The notes: generated by a model not told the origin, from the sequence alone. 64,000 bases of DNA from Lactiplantibacillus xiangfangensis (GCF_001438845.1 NZ_JQCL01000057.1:97951-161950); one strand, 5' to 3'. Positions 35,397 through 45,229 are shown, numbered from the stretch's first letter. Made by a program: numbers and translations.

Positions 35397-35404
35397 AAAT
35401 GTGT

Positions 35405-36820
35405 TTACAGGTTCTGGCCCTTTTCCCAAGTCGTTGCGGAAAGGAGTAGCCCTTGCTTAACCAGTTGGTCGAACAAGGTGTGAGTCCGTTTGGAGATTTC
35501 GCCGGCCGTTGCAGCGTTGGCCTTAGTCAAAAAGTCGGTAGCGTCGCCAGTAATTGTGGCGTCGGCCTTAGCCACTTGTTCGCGGGCGAAGGATTGGCAA
35601 CCGTCTTTGTAAGCGTTGACGGTTTCAGCAAATTCGTGCCAGTGGGGTTCGATGAGCACTGACAAAGTCTTGGACAACCAGTAAACGTTGTTAACGTCGA
35701 CGTTAGCCGTGGTGTTTTGATAATCAAGCGGTGTGTCCTTGATGTTAGTAAAGAATGGAACGTATGGTGCGTAGGCAAAGAAGCCCATGGCGACCCATTG
35801 AATCGCAGCTTGTTCTGCGGGAACGTCGTTGCGAATTTGTAAAATCGATGAACACTGGTTACGGTCCATGGCGATTGAACGGTAACGTTTTTGTTCCCGT
35901 TGATCACCAGAAGCAAAGGTGCCGAATGGATCGTACGGGGTCCCGTTGTAATGGGATGACAAGAAGAACTGAACGTCTTCAATTGCGAGTTTCTTGCTAG
36001 GTTGCCGGAACATTGGCATGTCTTGATCGGTTGGTTGCTGTTCAATTTCAGGATTGAACAACTTTTGACCGTACCATGTCCGGGGTGTGTTGTAGTAGGC
36101 GTCAGCTTCACTCTGCGTACCGAAAATTTCGCGGAAGTTAAAGTGACCCGGATTAGGGTTTAGATGGTTCTTTTCAACGAATTCAGCTAAATCACTGGCC
36201 CCAAGAAAGTTTTCAGTATCACTCAGGTCCATTTCTTGAACAACGGTTTGGTTAGGGACGATGGCGTAAGTGTCATCGGGAACGCGGACAGCGCCCCAGT
36301 GGTGACCACCGGCCGTTTCGAGAATCCAGATATCATTTTGGTCGTTGAAGGCAATGCTGTTACTTTCACCCGTACCGTATTTTTCAAGGAGGGCCCCTAA
36401 ACGCTGAACACCTTCCTTAGCACTTTTGATGTAGGGCAATACTAAGGTGACCATGGCCTCTTCATCCACACCATCGTGGACGAGCGGGTCGTAACCGAGG
36501 ACGCGGACGTTCGTTGCCGTAGTTTCAGTGGCACTCATGCCGACGTTTAGTTCGTTGATTCCGGCTTCTTCATATTGACCATCACTTTGGTCAGCTTGTG
36601 GCGTTGCCGTGTAGCGGTAAGCGTGGTCCGGTAGTGGCACCGTTACACCGGTCGTTACGGAATGGTACGTCGCGTTGGACTGGTCCTTAGCGGCGTGAAC
36701 CACGAATTTAATGGGGTTGATCGGACCGTAACCATCTTCGTTACGAGCAACGATCGTTGAACCGTCCATACTGGCGGCTTTCCCGACTAATATTTCAGTA
36801 CAATCAGAATCTTTCTTCAT
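35405..36820 (-). CDS. pepD: Dipeptidase, peptidase family C69 (PepD)
   Basis: 471 residues from ATG 36820, with AAGGGGG upstream; the longer frame is rejected. Cys7 in the MKKDSDCTEILVGK start is the likely N-terminal nucleophile exposed after processing, as in Lactobacillus PepD. Motifs SMDGSTIVARNEDG and GESNSIAFNDQNDIWILE fit the NTN-hydrolase fold. It should split dipeptides from peptide uptake in the cytosol. It is monocistronic, with its own terminator. Confidence 0.92.
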   Translation of the reverse strand: MKKDSDCTEILVGKAASMDGSTIVARNEDGYGPINPIKFVVHAAKDQSNATYHSVTTGVTVPLPDHAYRYTATPQADQSDGQYEEAGINELNVGMSATETTATNVRVLGYDPLVHDGVDEEAMVTLVLPYIKSAKEGVQRLGALLEKYGTGESNSIAFNDQNDIWILETAGGHHWGAVRVPDDTYAIVPNQTVVQEMDLSDTENFLGASDLAEFVEKNHLNPNPGHFNFREIFGTQSEADAYYNTPRTWYGQKLFNPEIEQQPTDQDMPMFRQPSKKLAIEDVQFFLSSHYNGTPYDPFGTFASGDQREQKRYRSIAMDRNQCSSILQIRNDVPAEQAAIQWVAMGFFAYAPYVPFFTNIKDTPLDYQNTTANVDVNNVYWLSKTLSVLIEPHWHEFAETVNAYKDGCQSFAREQVAKADATITGDATDFLTKANAATAGEISKRTHTLFDQLVKQGLLLSATTWEKGQNL

Positions 36821-36974
36821 TGGATAATTCCCCCTTGGTAATTCCAGTATAGGAGTCTGAAAATGAATTTCAACGGCAAAACGGGGCGTGTGAGATTGAG
36901 GGTGGGGGTGGCGTGACGAACGCAGTAAACCAAAAACAACAGCAAAATCAGCGATTTTTGCGATCATACACTTG

Positions 36975-36988
36975 TGAAAGCGTAATCA
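36975..36988 (+). promoter_or_regulatory. cre site upstream of mtlA
   Basis: TGAAAGCGTAATCA fits TGNAANCGNTNNCA except for A at the second W/T position. It is about 155 bp upstream of the mtlA promoter. Confidence 0.6.
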
Positions 36989-37050
36989 TGAGTGGCGCAT
37001 TTTGTCGTCTATAAGGGCTTTCATTGCTTTTAAATCGGCATTCCTATATT

Positions 37051-37159
37051 TTGTGCCAACTTTGACACTTGTGAATGGTTGAGTTTAATTGTGGCACAGT
37101 TTGGTGTGCCAAAGGTCTGCCTAGAACTTCTTGAAACCGTTTTCCTGTCCCGATATGAT
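37051..37159 (+). promoter_or_regulatory. mtlA promoter with MtlR-type operator
   Basis: -35 TTGAAA (37131-37136), 17-bp spacer and -10 TATGAT (37154-37159). Upstream are TTGTGCCA (37051-37058) and an inverted repeat TGGCACA-GTTTGG-TGTGCCA (37092-37111), like the GGCACA/TGTGCC half-sites bound by MtlR activators. Confidence 0.7.
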
Positions 37160-37193
37160 AGAGACGTTAAGAAAAAGGAAGGAGCTTTATCAG

Positions 37194-39035
37194 ATGAGTG
37201 AAAATGTAAATACAAATGCAACGCCAACCGCTCCCGCTGCAAAGAAAAAAGTGGGTCTCAAAGCGCGCGTTCAAAAATTTGGGAGTGCCTTAAGTAACAT
37301 GGTCATGCCAAACATCGGGGCCTTCATCGCTTGGGGGCTAATTACCGCGATCTTTATGGCCGGTGGTTGGTGGCCAAACGCTGGATTAGCAAAGATGATT
37401 CAGCCAATGGTTCATTATTTATTGCCATTATTAATTGCCTTTACCGGTGGTAGTATGATTGCCGGACATCGTGGCGGGGTCGTTGGGGCCATCGCAACAA
37501 TGGGTGTCATTGTTGGTTCAAGCATTCCAATGTTTATCGGTGCCATGATTATGGGTCCTTTAGGTGGCTGGGTCATCAAGAAATGGGATGACGCCGTTTC
37601 CGATAAGATCAAGAGTGGTTTCGAAATGTTAGTCAACAACTTCTCAGCTGGGATTATTGGGATGCTGTTAGCAATTGTTGGTTACTTTGCCATCGGTCCA
37701 GTGGTTACCGGCGCGAGTGCCTTAATGGCCGCCGGTGTTAACTGGATCATTAAGATGAAGTTATTACCATTAGCAAACGTCTTCATTGAACCAGCTAAGA
37801 TTTTGTTCTTGAACAACGCGATTAATCAAGGTATCTTGACACCGCTTGGGATTCAAGCCGCAGCCAGTGCCGGTAAGTCAATCTTGTTCTTACTTGAACC
37901 AGATCCAGGTCCAGGTCTTGGGATTCTGTTAGCCTTTGCCTTATTTGGTAAGGGAACTGCCAAGGCTTCCGCACCAAGTGCAATCATCATTCACTTCTTC
38001 GGTGGGATTCATGAAATTTACTTCCCATACGTATTAATGAAGCCAGCATTGTTCTTGGCCGTTATCGCCGGTGGTGTTACTGGGACTGCAACCTTCAGTA
38101 TTTTAAACGTTGGTTTACGTTCAACCCCATCCCCTGGTTCGATTATTTCGTTATTATTAATGTCACCAAAGAGTTTACCAAACTATATCGGGTTACTGGT
38201 TGGGGTTACCTTAGCAACCTTAGCTTCCTTCATCGTTGCCGCAATCATCTTGAAGCGTGACAAGTCCGGTGCAACCGCTGACTTAGCTACGGCTCAAGGT
38301 CAAATGAGCGCAATGAAGAACGGTAACGCTGAAACTACTGAAGGTAGCAATGCTGAACCAGCTGACGTGATTGCTTCTTATAAAGACGTTGACCACATCA
38401 TCTTCGCCTGTGACGCTGGGATGGGTTCATCCGCAATGGGTGCTTCCTTACTCCGTGACAAGGTCAAGAAGGCCGGTATCAACATGTCCGTTACCAACAC
38501 GGCTATCAGTAATTTGAAAGATGAACCAGGCTTATTAGTCATTACGCAAAACGAATTAGCTGACCGGGCCGCTCAAAAAGCACCACACGCCCTCCGGTTA
38601 TCCGTTGATAATTTCTTAAGCAGTCCAAAGTACGATCAAGTGGTTGTGAACTTAAAAGCGCGTGATCAAGTTAGTGATGAACCAGCACCAGCTTCTGAAG
38701 CACCCGCAGCGCCAAGTGATGACGCAAGCGATTTACCAGCTGGTTTGAATTTATCAGTTGTTGATGAAATTGTCTTTGTTCACCACGATGGTCATCTTGG
38801 TACGGCAACGATGGCAACATCATTGATGAAGGATCGCATTAAGAAAGCCAATAAACAAGTTAATGTTAAGAACTTAGGTATTGATGAATTGGCTGATGCC
38901 AACAGTCTGTTAGTTGTTTCCAGCCCAGAAGCTGCTAAGAACTTACGGACTCGTTACACGCAAGTTCAAATACTAGTCACTGATGATCTTTTGAGCTCAC
39001 CTAAATATGATAAAATAGTATCAGGATTGAAATAA
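37194..39035 (+). CDS. mtlA: Mannitol PTS EIICB with a second, degenerate IIB domain
   Basis: 613 residues from ATG 37194, with AAGGAAGGAG upstream. A IIC membrane domain (about 30-345; GGIHEIYFPYVLMKP motif) is followed by a IIB domain with the phosphorylated Cys406 in FACDAGMGSS. A second IIB-like domain (about 525-613) has FVHHDGHLGTATMATS at the same place, with His in place of Cys, yet both end in LSSPKYD. It imports and phosphorylates mannitol. The separate IIA is mtlF. First gene of mtlA-mtlR-mtlF-mtlD. Confidence 0.93.
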   Translation: MSENVNTNATPTAPAAKKKVGLKARVQKFGSALSNMVMPNIGAFIAWGLITAIFMAGGWWPNAGLAKMIQPMVHYLLPLLIAFTGGSMIAGHRGGVVGAIATMGVIVGSSIPMFIGAMIMGPLGGWVIKKWDDAVSDKIKSGFEMLVNNFSAGIIGMLLAIVGYFAIGPVVTGASALMAAGVNWIIKMKLLPLANVFIEPAKILFLNNAINQGILTPLGIQAAASAGKSILFLLEPDPGPGLGILLAFALFGKGTAKASAPSAIIIHFFGGIHEIYFPYVLMKPALFLAVIAGGVTGTATFSILNVGLRSTPSPGSIISLLLMSPKSLPNYIGLLVGVTLATLASFIVAAIILKRDKSGATADLATAQGQMSAMKNGNAETTEGSNAEPADVIASYKDVDHIIFACDAGMGSSAMGASLLRDKVKKAGINMSVTNTAISNLKDEPGLLVITQNELADRAAQKAPHALRLSVDNFLSSPKYDQVVVNLKARDQVSDEPAPASEAPAAPSDDASDLPAGLNLSVVDEIVFVHHDGHLGTATMATSLMKDRIKKANKQVNVKNLGIDELADANSLLVVSSPEAAKNLRTRYTQVQILVTDDLLSSPKYDKIVSGLK

Positions 39036-39071
39036 ATCGATATAAATACTGTTATTGTATGAGGTGGCTCC

Positions 39072-41147
39072 ATGGTTAAGTTCACGCAGCGTCAAGACGA
39101 ATTATTACAATTGTTGTTAGCAAATCCCAGTGGCCTTTCAATGGGTCGGATTGAAACCGGTCTCAACAGTAGCCGGCGGACGATTTACCGCGAGTTTAGT
39201 AACTTAGAGCTGGTCTTACAAAATGCCGGCTTGAAGGTGGTTAACGTGACGCACCGGTTTCAACTAACCGGGGCAGAAGCGGCCTTAGCTGAGTTTAAAA
39301 GCCAGCTAACGGCGGGACACGAAATTGCACCAGCATTTGATTCGCAGACGCGTCAAAATGCGCTAGCTTGCCGGATTCTCATGTCAGATCGGTCAATGAA
39401 GTTAAAAGAGTTGGCGATTGATTTTGATGTCAGCGTGGCGACCATTTCTAACGATTTGACCACGCTAGGCACACCGTTTGATGATTATGATTTATCAATT
39501 GAGCGGTTAAAGTCCCGCGGCATTCAAGTTGCGGGCACAGAAGGTAATATTCGGAATCTGTTTGCCACGATCTTGAATAATGAAATTAATGATTACGAGT
39601 TTTTCAAGACAATCGGCAAACTCAACCAGGGCTTGGCTGTCTCGGCCAGCGACGAACAATCGTACTTCTTGAACTTATTAGATGCCGGCACGTTATTGAT
39701 TTGTTACCATGCCGTTCGGGATTTAAAAAAGAAGTACTTTGCGTCGGTACCGGATGGTCAGTTGCAACAACTGATCATTACCTTGACGACCGGGGTCATG
39801 CGGTTGAAGAGTCATAAGCGCGTCACGTATTTACGGGGCATCAATCGCGATGACTTTCTCAAATATCAGCGCATTGCGCTTGCTATCATGACCCAGTTGC
39901 CAGCGGACGTTAAAGCCGTTATCACGGGCGCGGAAATTGATTTTCTAGCCCAGCAGATTAAGGGATTAACGTTTCGCATTGACCAGGACGCCTCGTTATC
40001 GAACTACGATTTACAACTCACTTATCAGGTGAAGAAGTTAATCGACGCGGTTGCCTATCACTTTAATTGGTCGTTTGGGACCGATGATCGGTTACTGAAT
40101 AACTTGACGGCGCACATGCAAATTGCGTTGCAACGTAACGGTGTTAATGGTCCAGTACCACCGAGTCCGGAACTGCAAGAGGTTCGCGAACAGTACCCGA
40201 AATTATATTCGGCGGTCGTGCGGAGTTTTACCAGCACGTTCCCGGATCAAGATTTTAAAGCGGATGAGTTAACGTATTTGTTGATTCACTTCGCCAGTAC
40301 GTATGAGCAACAATTAAGTCACCAAGCCTTAAAGGTGTTGGTACTCTGTCCGAATGGGATGACGACCGCGCGGATCTTAAAGACCCGTTTGGCACGCTTA
40401 GTTCCAGAGATTACCACCATTGAAGTCGCTCGAATTGGGAACCTTGGTCAAATCAACTTACAAGGATTTGACATGATTCTCTCGACGACGACGCTGCCCG
40501 GGTTCAAGTTGAACTACCGGGTGGTCAGCCCGTTGTTACTTGAAAATGAAGTCAGTTCGTTACGTGAATATATCCACCAGTATTATCCAAGTACGCTGGC
40601 GGTTGAAGCACCTGCCGTTGATGAAACGACGACGAATCTGGACTTTGATACCGTGTATCAACGAATGACAATCGCTAAACAAATTCTGAATCGGTTTACG
40701 ATCACCCCCATTAGAAACGATCGTGAAACTATTGCGGAGACCTTAGTTAAGATCACTAAGCATATTGATTCGAATTTGATACATGACCCCCTAGAAGTTG
40801 CAGGGCGGTTGTTACATCGTTTGAGTAGAGCACCGGTTGGTATCCCTAACACCAACCTGGCGCTAGTGCACACGTTAAGTCAACAGGTGACCGCTCCGTA
40901 TTGTGCCATCTTTGAGCTGGATCAGCCGATCACCTTTAAGAGTATGGATCAAAGCGAGATTCGACTTCAACGAATTGTGTTGATGCTCGGTCCCGAAAAC
41001 ATCAGCGACTTTGAAAATCGTTTGATGGGTAAGTTGAGTGCGTTAGTCATTGAGAGTTTGGATAACACCCAGACTTTTATGACCGGTGATCGCCAACAAC
41101 TATATCAGTTAATTAGCAAAGCCTTTTTGAACGAACTAACGAAATAG
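39072..41147 (+). CDS. mtlR: Mannitol operon activator MtlR
   Basis: 691 residues. Two N-terminal helix-turn-helices (SSRRTIYREFSNLE and VSVATISNDLTTLG), two PRDs (about 175-395), a IIB-like domain with CPNGMTTARIL (Cys near 427) and a C-terminal IIA-like domain with GIPNTNLALVHT (His near 600). These receive phosphates from PTS components, coupling activation to mannitol supply. GAGGTGG precedes the ATG. It lies 36 bp after mtlA. Confidence 0.94.
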   Translation: MVKFTQRQDELLQLLLANPSGLSMGRIETGLNSSRRTIYREFSNLELVLQNAGLKVVNVTHRFQLTGAEAALAEFKSQLTAGHEIAPAFDSQTRQNALACRILMSDRSMKLKELAIDFDVSVATISNDLTTLGTPFDDYDLSIERLKSRGIQVAGTEGNIRNLFATILNNEINDYEFFKTIGKLNQGLAVSASDEQSYFLNLLDAGTLLICYHAVRDLKKKYFASVPDGQLQQLIITLTTGVMRLKSHKRVTYLRGINRDDFLKYQRIALAIMTQLPADVKAVITGAEIDFLAQQIKGLTFRIDQDASLSNYDLQLTYQVKKLIDAVAYHFNWSFGTDDRLLNNLTAHMQIALQRNGVNGPVPPSPELQEVREQYPKLYSAVVRSFTSTFPDQDFKADELTYLLIHFASTYEQQLSHQALKVLVLCPNGMTTARILKTRLARLVPEITTIEVARIGNLGQINLQGFDMILSTTTLPGFKLNYRVVSPLLLENEVSSLREYIHQYYPSTLAVEAPAVDETTTNLDFDTVYQRMTIAKQILNRFTITPIRNDRETIAETLVKITKHIDSNLIHDPLEVAGRLLHRLSRAPVGIPNTNLALVHTLSQQVTAPYCAIFELDQPITFKSMDQSEIRLQRIVLMLGPENISDFENRLMGKLSALVIESLDNTQTFMTGDRQQLYQLISKAFLNELTK

Positions 41148-41161
41148 AGTAGGTGAATAGA

Positions 41162-41611
41162 ATGGAAGCTTTAGATAAAAAAATGATTGCGTTGAACCAA
41201 CAAGTAGCAACGCAAGAAGAAGGCATCCGCTTAGCCGGTCAACTTTTGGTCGATGGCGGCTGTGTCGAGCCCGAATATATTGACGCGATGCAAGCGCGTA
41301 ACAAGGATGTTTCCGTTTATATGGGTAATTTCATTGCCATCCCCCATGGTACTGAAGATGGCATGAAACACATTAAAAAGACCGGTATTTCAGTGGTCCA
41401 AGTACCAATGGGTGTTAGCTGGGGCGACCCAGGCAATAACGATGATGACAAGACCGTCACAGTTATCTTCGGGATTGCCGGGTTGAACGGTGAACACTTG
41501 AACCTCTTGTCTCAGATTGCGATATACTGCAGCGATGTCGCCAACGTGGCGAAATTAGCGGACGCTCAATCTGAAGATGAAATCATAAATCTATTAAAGG
41601 AAGTTGATTAG
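41162..41611 (+). CDS. mtlF: Mannitol PTS EIIA
   Basis: 149 residues from ATG 41162; a GTG three codons earlier lies within the ribosome site. The phosphorylated His lies in NFIAIPHGT near residue 62. It transfers phosphate from HPr to the IIB domain of MtlA. It lies 14 bp after mtlR and is followed without space by mtlD. Confidence 0.95.
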   Translation: MEALDKKMIALNQQVATQEEGIRLAGQLLVDGGCVEPEYIDAMQARNKDVSVYMGNFIAIPHGTEDGMKHIKKTGISVVQVPMGVSWGDPGNNDDDKTVTVIFGIAGLNGEHLNLLSQIAIYCSDVANVAKLADAQSEDEIINLLKEVD

Positions 41612-41612
41612 A

Positions 41613-42770
41613 ATGTTAGACGTACATTTTGGCGCAGGTAATATTGGTCGGGGCTTCATTGGCGAAACCTTGGCTGACAACGGCTTTAAGATCACTTTCG
41701 TTGATGTTAACGAAACTTTGATCGATGAATTAAATAAACGCAATGGTTACACCATTGAATTGGCTGCAGAAGGTCAAAAGCATATTGAAGTTCACGATGT
41801 AAAGGGGATTAACAACGGCAAAGATCCTAAGGCAGTTGCTGAAGAAATTGCCCAAGCTGACATGGTTACGACCGCGATTGGGCCAAAGATCTTGAAGTTC
41901 ATCGCGCCACTCATTGCCGACGGGTTAAAGTTACGGCATGTTAACAACAATACGACTCCAATTGACATTATTGCGTGCGAAAACATGATTGGTGGGAGCC
42001 AATCATTGAAGAAGTCGGTTTACGAATCCTTAGACGATAGCGAACAAGCTTGGGCCGACGAAAATGCCGGGTTCCCAAACGCCGCTGTTGACCGGATCGT
42101 GCCACTTCAAAAGCATGACGATCCATTGTTTGTTTCCGTTGAACCATTCAAGGAATGGGTTATCGACAAGTCACAAATGAAGAACCCTAAGATTGAATTA
42201 AAGGGTGTCGACTATGCGGACGATTTGGAACCATATATCGAACGTAAGTTATTCTCCGTTAACACTGGTCACGCCACCGTTGCTTACACTGGTAACATCA
42301 AGGGCTACAAGACCATTGGTGAAGCCGTTAAAGACGACAGCGTGGTTGACCAAGCTAAGCGCGTCTTAGGCGAAACTGGGGACTTGTTGATTCAGAAGTG
42401 GGGCTTTGATCCTGAAGTTCACCACGCTTACCAAAAGAAGATTTTGAGCCGGTTTGAAAACCCATATATCTCAGATGATATCGAACGGGTTGGCCGGACC
42501 CCAATTCGGAAACTTGGTTATGACGAACGCTTCATCCGTCCAATTCGCGAATTGAAGGACCGTGGTCGCGACTACAGCGCCCTCATTGATACGGTTGGTG
42601 AAATGTTCTTCTTCAACTACCCTAACGATAGCGAAAGCGTTAAGTTACAAGAGATGTTGAAAGACGAACCAATTGAACAAGTTATCCGCGAAACCACTGG
42701 TTTAAAGGATGACGACCTAATTAATGAAATTAAAGCTTCTTACGAAAAGCATTTAGCTGCAACTAAGTAG
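41613..42770 (+). CDS. mtlD: Mannitol-1-phosphate 5-dehydrogenase
   Basis: 385 residues from ATG 41613, with AAAGGAAG upstream. The Rossmann start [14 protein letters not shown] is followed by CENMIGGS and [11 protein letters not shown]. It oxidises mannitol-1-phosphate to fructose-6-phosphate with NAD, and can run backward as an electron sink. Last gene of the mannitol operon, followed by a strong terminator. Confidence 0.96.
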   Translation: MLDVHFGAGNIGRGFIGETLADNGFKITFVDVNETLIDELNKRNGYTIELAAEGQKHIEVHDVKGINNGKDPKAVAEEIAQADMVTTAIGPKILKFIAPLIADGLKLRHVNNNTTPIDIIACENMIGGSQSLKKSVYESLDDSEQAWADENAGFPNAAVDRIVPLQKHDDPLFVSVEPFKEWVIDKSQMKNPKIELKGVDYADDLEPYIERKLFSVNTGHATVAYTGNIKGYKTIGEAVKDDSVVDQAKRVLGETGDLLIQKWGFDPEVHHAYQKKILSRFENPYISDDIERVGRTPIRKLGYDERFIRPIRELKDRGRDYSALIDTVGEMFFFNYPNDSESVKLQEMLKDEPIEQVIRETTGLKDDDLINEIKASYEKHLAATK

Positions 42771-42776
42771 CATACA

Positions 42777-42832
42777 AAAAATAAAGTACCGGGATCACAA
42801 ACCGCCATAGTGATCCGGTACTTTATTTTTTT
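42777..42832 (+). terminator. Terminator of the mtl operon
   Basis: AAAATAAAGTACCGG-ATCAC pairs with GTGAT-CCGGTACTTTATTTT. Confidence 0.9.
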
Positions 42833-42910
42833 GTGGTTAAAGGTTGAAAGTGAAACTTTGGGATTGATTACTGTTGTATCAATATCTGGACTAATACAAA
42901 TTAGTAGTCC

Positions 42911-43079
42911 GGTTGCCACTGATGATATCGGTCGTGGGACCGGGCCTAGCCTGGGAAGCGGTCTAGGCCCTCGCCCGGAACACTTGCAAAAGACGCAATT
43001 GTCCCGGACCGTCCGTGGCCTAAAACCGGAAAATCACCGTTTAAGGCTACCTTCACGACCGATATCATCAGTGGCAACC
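42911..43079. repeat. Long palindromic repeat, family A (intact copy)
   Basis: Perfect 26-bp terminal inverted repeats (42911-42936 and 43054-43079) begin GGTTGCCACTGATGATATCG. The GC-rich core contains two further hairpins (CCGGGCCTAG.. and CCCGGACCGTCCG). No ORF with a ribosome site. Inverted relative to 10106-10290; the right flank (TACTATTG to 43110) resembles the junction between the B and A elements near 10075. Confidence 0.88.
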
Positions 43080-43146
43080 TCCGATTATCCGACAGTAATA
43101 ACAATAGTAAGTCCGTTTTGAGCAGAGTCGGATAATTAAGGAATAA

Positions 43147-43659
43147 TTAGTTCCAGAATTGCCACCACGGTTTGGCCTGTTGTTTGGCCGCCTGCTCGTC
43201 TAAGCGGTCCAACACGAGGTTGAGTCGGTAGTTGAGGGAATCTAACCGGCGAATGATTATTTCTTGTTGCTTGGCAAGCTCGGCGTTACTAGGACCACTT
43301 GGTTGAGCAGTTGCGGGTTGCACCGGCTTAACTGGTTTTGCGGCAGGGGTCACTGTTTCTTCTACGGAGGATTCGCTAGTTGGTTGTGTCCCCTGTTCAT
43401 TAAAGGTCTGGTCTAAGGCGTTGGCCAGCGTTGCACCCTGTTCAGTGAGCTCAATGGCTGCCTTGAAGGTTGCGAGGTCTGCCTGATTGTACAGGCGGTG
43501 ACTACTGTCAGTCGTTCTAAAACGGGTCTCGTCATTGAGTTGGTTTTCGACTAACGTACTGTATTTGCGCAAGGTGACTGCCTTGATGCCAAGTTGTTTA
43601 GCAGCAACCGAGGCTACTAGTTTCGTTTCCTGTTCGGAATTAATTGTTTGTTCAGACAA
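43147..43659 (-). CDS. MerR-like HTH protein with coiled coil and aromatic tail
   Basis: 170 residues from TTG 43659, with AAGGGAG upstream; a GTG three codons earlier is possible. The N-terminal MerR-type helix-turn-helix reads KQLGIKAVTLRKYSTLVE, and a Pro-rich linker (about 85-120) follows. A short coiled coil (ELAKQQEIIIRRLDSLNYRLN) and an aromatic end WWQFWN complete it. The layout is like chromosome- or membrane-linked HTH proteins such as RacA and DUF3967 proteins. Function unknown. Confidence 0.65.
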   Translation of the reverse strand: MSEQTINSEQETKLVASVAAKQLGIKAVTLRKYSTLVENQLNDETRFRTTDSSHRLYNQADLATFKAAIELTEQGATLANALDQTFNEQGTQPTSESSVEETVTPAAKPVKPVQPATAQPSGPSNAELAKQQEIIIRRLDSLNYRLNLVLDRLDEQAAKQQAKPWWQFWN

Positions 43660-43835
43660 AGTAAGCACTCCCTTAAGATATATCGTTTCTATAACGCTAT
43701 TATATCGAATTTTTGAATGAACGAACACCGTTATGCGCTTTATTAGTGACCGGGGTTCAGGCTTTTAGAACGTGATGAGTGGTCAAAACATGCTATGATA
43801 AGACGTAAAATTAATTGAAGTGAGGATCTTTAAAT

Positions 43836-44171
43836 ATGATTGAACCAGTAGATGCGACCACTTTTGAAACGGTGGCCGACGGGACGGCGTTAACGGTGGT
43901 TGATTTCTGGGCGGATTGGTGTGGACCGTGTAAGATGCAGACGCCAGCCCTAGAAGCGTTAGACGAAGACTACGACGGAAAAATTAAATTCGCCTCTCTA
44001 GACGTTGACCAGTACAAAGAAATTGCGGAAAAGTTTGAAATTATGAGTATTCCGGCCCTCGTTGTTTTTAAGAACGGAAAGCCGGCTGAAAAGGTGGTTG
44101 GGTTCCATCCGCAAGCAGCGTTAAAAAAATATTTAGATCAAAAATTGGCTGAAGTAACAAAAGCCGAATAG
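43836..44171 (+). CDS. trxA: Thioredoxin
   Basis: 111 residues with the active site WCGPCK (Cys29 and Cys32) and SIPALVVFKNG later, the standard fold with the cis-Pro. GAGGAT precedes the ATG. It is a disulfide reductant in the cytosol, and lactobacilli usually have several. It is monocistronic, with a tight terminator. Confidence 0.96.
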   Translation: MIEPVDATTFETVADGTALTVVDFWADWCGPCKMQTPALEALDEDYDGKIKFASLDVDQYKEIAEKFEIMSIPALVVFKNGKPAEKVVGFHPQAALKKYLDQKLAEVTKAE

Positions 44172-44173
44172 AA

Positions 44174-44208
44174 CAAAAAAGACGTCCGTTAAGGCGTCTT
44201 TTTTGTTA
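44174..44208 (+). terminator. Terminator of trxA
   Basis: ACAAAAAAGACG pairs with CGTCTTTTTTGT. Between here and 44393 no other feature was seen. Confidence 0.88.
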
Positions 44209-44407
44209 CTTGTATACTTATATTTTTGATAAATTACAATTGATGTCAAATTAAAGTCTGCTAAGTTTTCATGAAAACAACCTGCCGAATTGGTCGTGGT
44301 TGGAACAGAAAGCTTATTAATAATAAAAGAGTCAGGGGTTTTACAATATAATTAGCGGTATTCGTGTTACATTAAAATGAAATAAATCGTTTTTGGGGGA
44401 ACGCTTT

Positions 44408-44644
44408 ATGAAAAAAATTGTTTGGTTACTACGTTTAGGAATCGTCGCCTTTGGGGCGTTGTTGGTTTTTGAATCGATCGAAGCACCGAAACATGAGCCA
44501 GCACCGAGTGTTTACGTTGTTAATCCAGCCGTTGAAAACAAAACGGCTCAGCACAGTTCCAACGGACAAGTGCGGTTACCACACGAAGTCCTGCACGCAC
44601 CACAGACGGTACCCGTAGCGGCGCCACAATCACTGGCATCGTAA
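44408..44644 (+). CDS. Small exported or membrane-anchored protein
   Basis: 78 residues from ATG 44408, with GGGGGA upstream. One N-terminal hydrophobic helix (IVWLLRLGIVAFGALLVF) after MKK would act as a signal anchor. The rest is polar with many Pro and Val. No family recognised. Terminator follows at 44665. Confidence 0.65.
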   Translation: MKKIVWLLRLGIVAFGALLVFESIEAPKHEPAPSVYVVNPAVENKTAQHSSNGQVRLPHEVLHAPQTVPVAAPQSLAS

Positions 44645-44664
44645 TTTTTAATCGAAGAAATAGG

Positions 44665-44708
44665 AAAGGCCTTAATCACCCACTCGTTGGGTAACTAAGG
44701 CCTTTTTG
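44665..44708. terminator. Bidirectional terminator
   Basis: AAAGGCCTTA-ACCCA pairs with TGGGT-TAAGGCCTTT between convergent genes. Confidence 0.88.
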
Positions 44709-44713
44709 ACTGC

Positions 44714-45100
44714 TTAGAGCTGATTGTAGATGGTTTCAATTAAATCGTCGCTATTATCAATTAGCTGGCGGTTGAGTGAGATCAAGTACCGGGGTTTCAG
44801 TGGATTGACGATGTTATGAAAAGTATCCTGAATAAGACAACCGGTCAGGGTGAAGGTGGCCTGATGATCCTGAACAATAATGCTGAAGTTGCGTGGATCA
44901 TTAGTCACGATAACGTTAGCACCAATCAAATGTGTCAGGTTCAGCCCCAGCGTCGCCGTTGAGTTAGTTAGCCCGGTCAGCCCGGTTTGTTTAATAAGTT
45001 GGATGGCCGCGTCAATGCGTTCTAACGCGGTGTACATCGAAAGCTTAGGCGTTTCGGTGGTATTGGATCGGTGCATATATGGTCCCAGTACTAAGTTCAT
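44714..45100 (-). CDS. Conserved-looking protein of unknown function (128 aa)
   Basis: ATG 45100 has GGGGGGACT upstream. No signal peptide or membrane helix is visible. Alternating strands and helices suggest a compact cytosolic protein. I recognise no family. It sits alone between convergent terminators and the ndk gene. Confidence 0.65.
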   Translation of the reverse strand: MNLVLGPYMHRSNTTETPKLSMYTALERIDAAIQLIKQTGLTGLTNSTATLGLNLTHLIGANVIVTNDPRNFSIIVQDHQATFTLTGCLIQDTFHNIVNPLKPRYLISLNRQLIDNSDDLIETIYNQL

Positions 45101-45229
45101 TACAAGTCCCCCCAACCTTTGTTTATTAACCTAATCATAATAGCTAAGGGGGGATTAGGCGAAGATTGCAACGTGTTTGGCCGGTTAGTTGGGTGACTTT
45201 ATGGGTTAGCTTCGTTCAATTGCCAAACA

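Noticed and set aside
35527..36111. 194-aa minus-strand ORF inside pepD
   Set aside because: Other-frame shadow of the dipeptidase; rich in Thr, Ser and His without family features.
42810..43121. 103-aa ORF on the plus strand
   Set aside because: It starts in the mtl terminator and runs through the family A palindrome; chance ORF.
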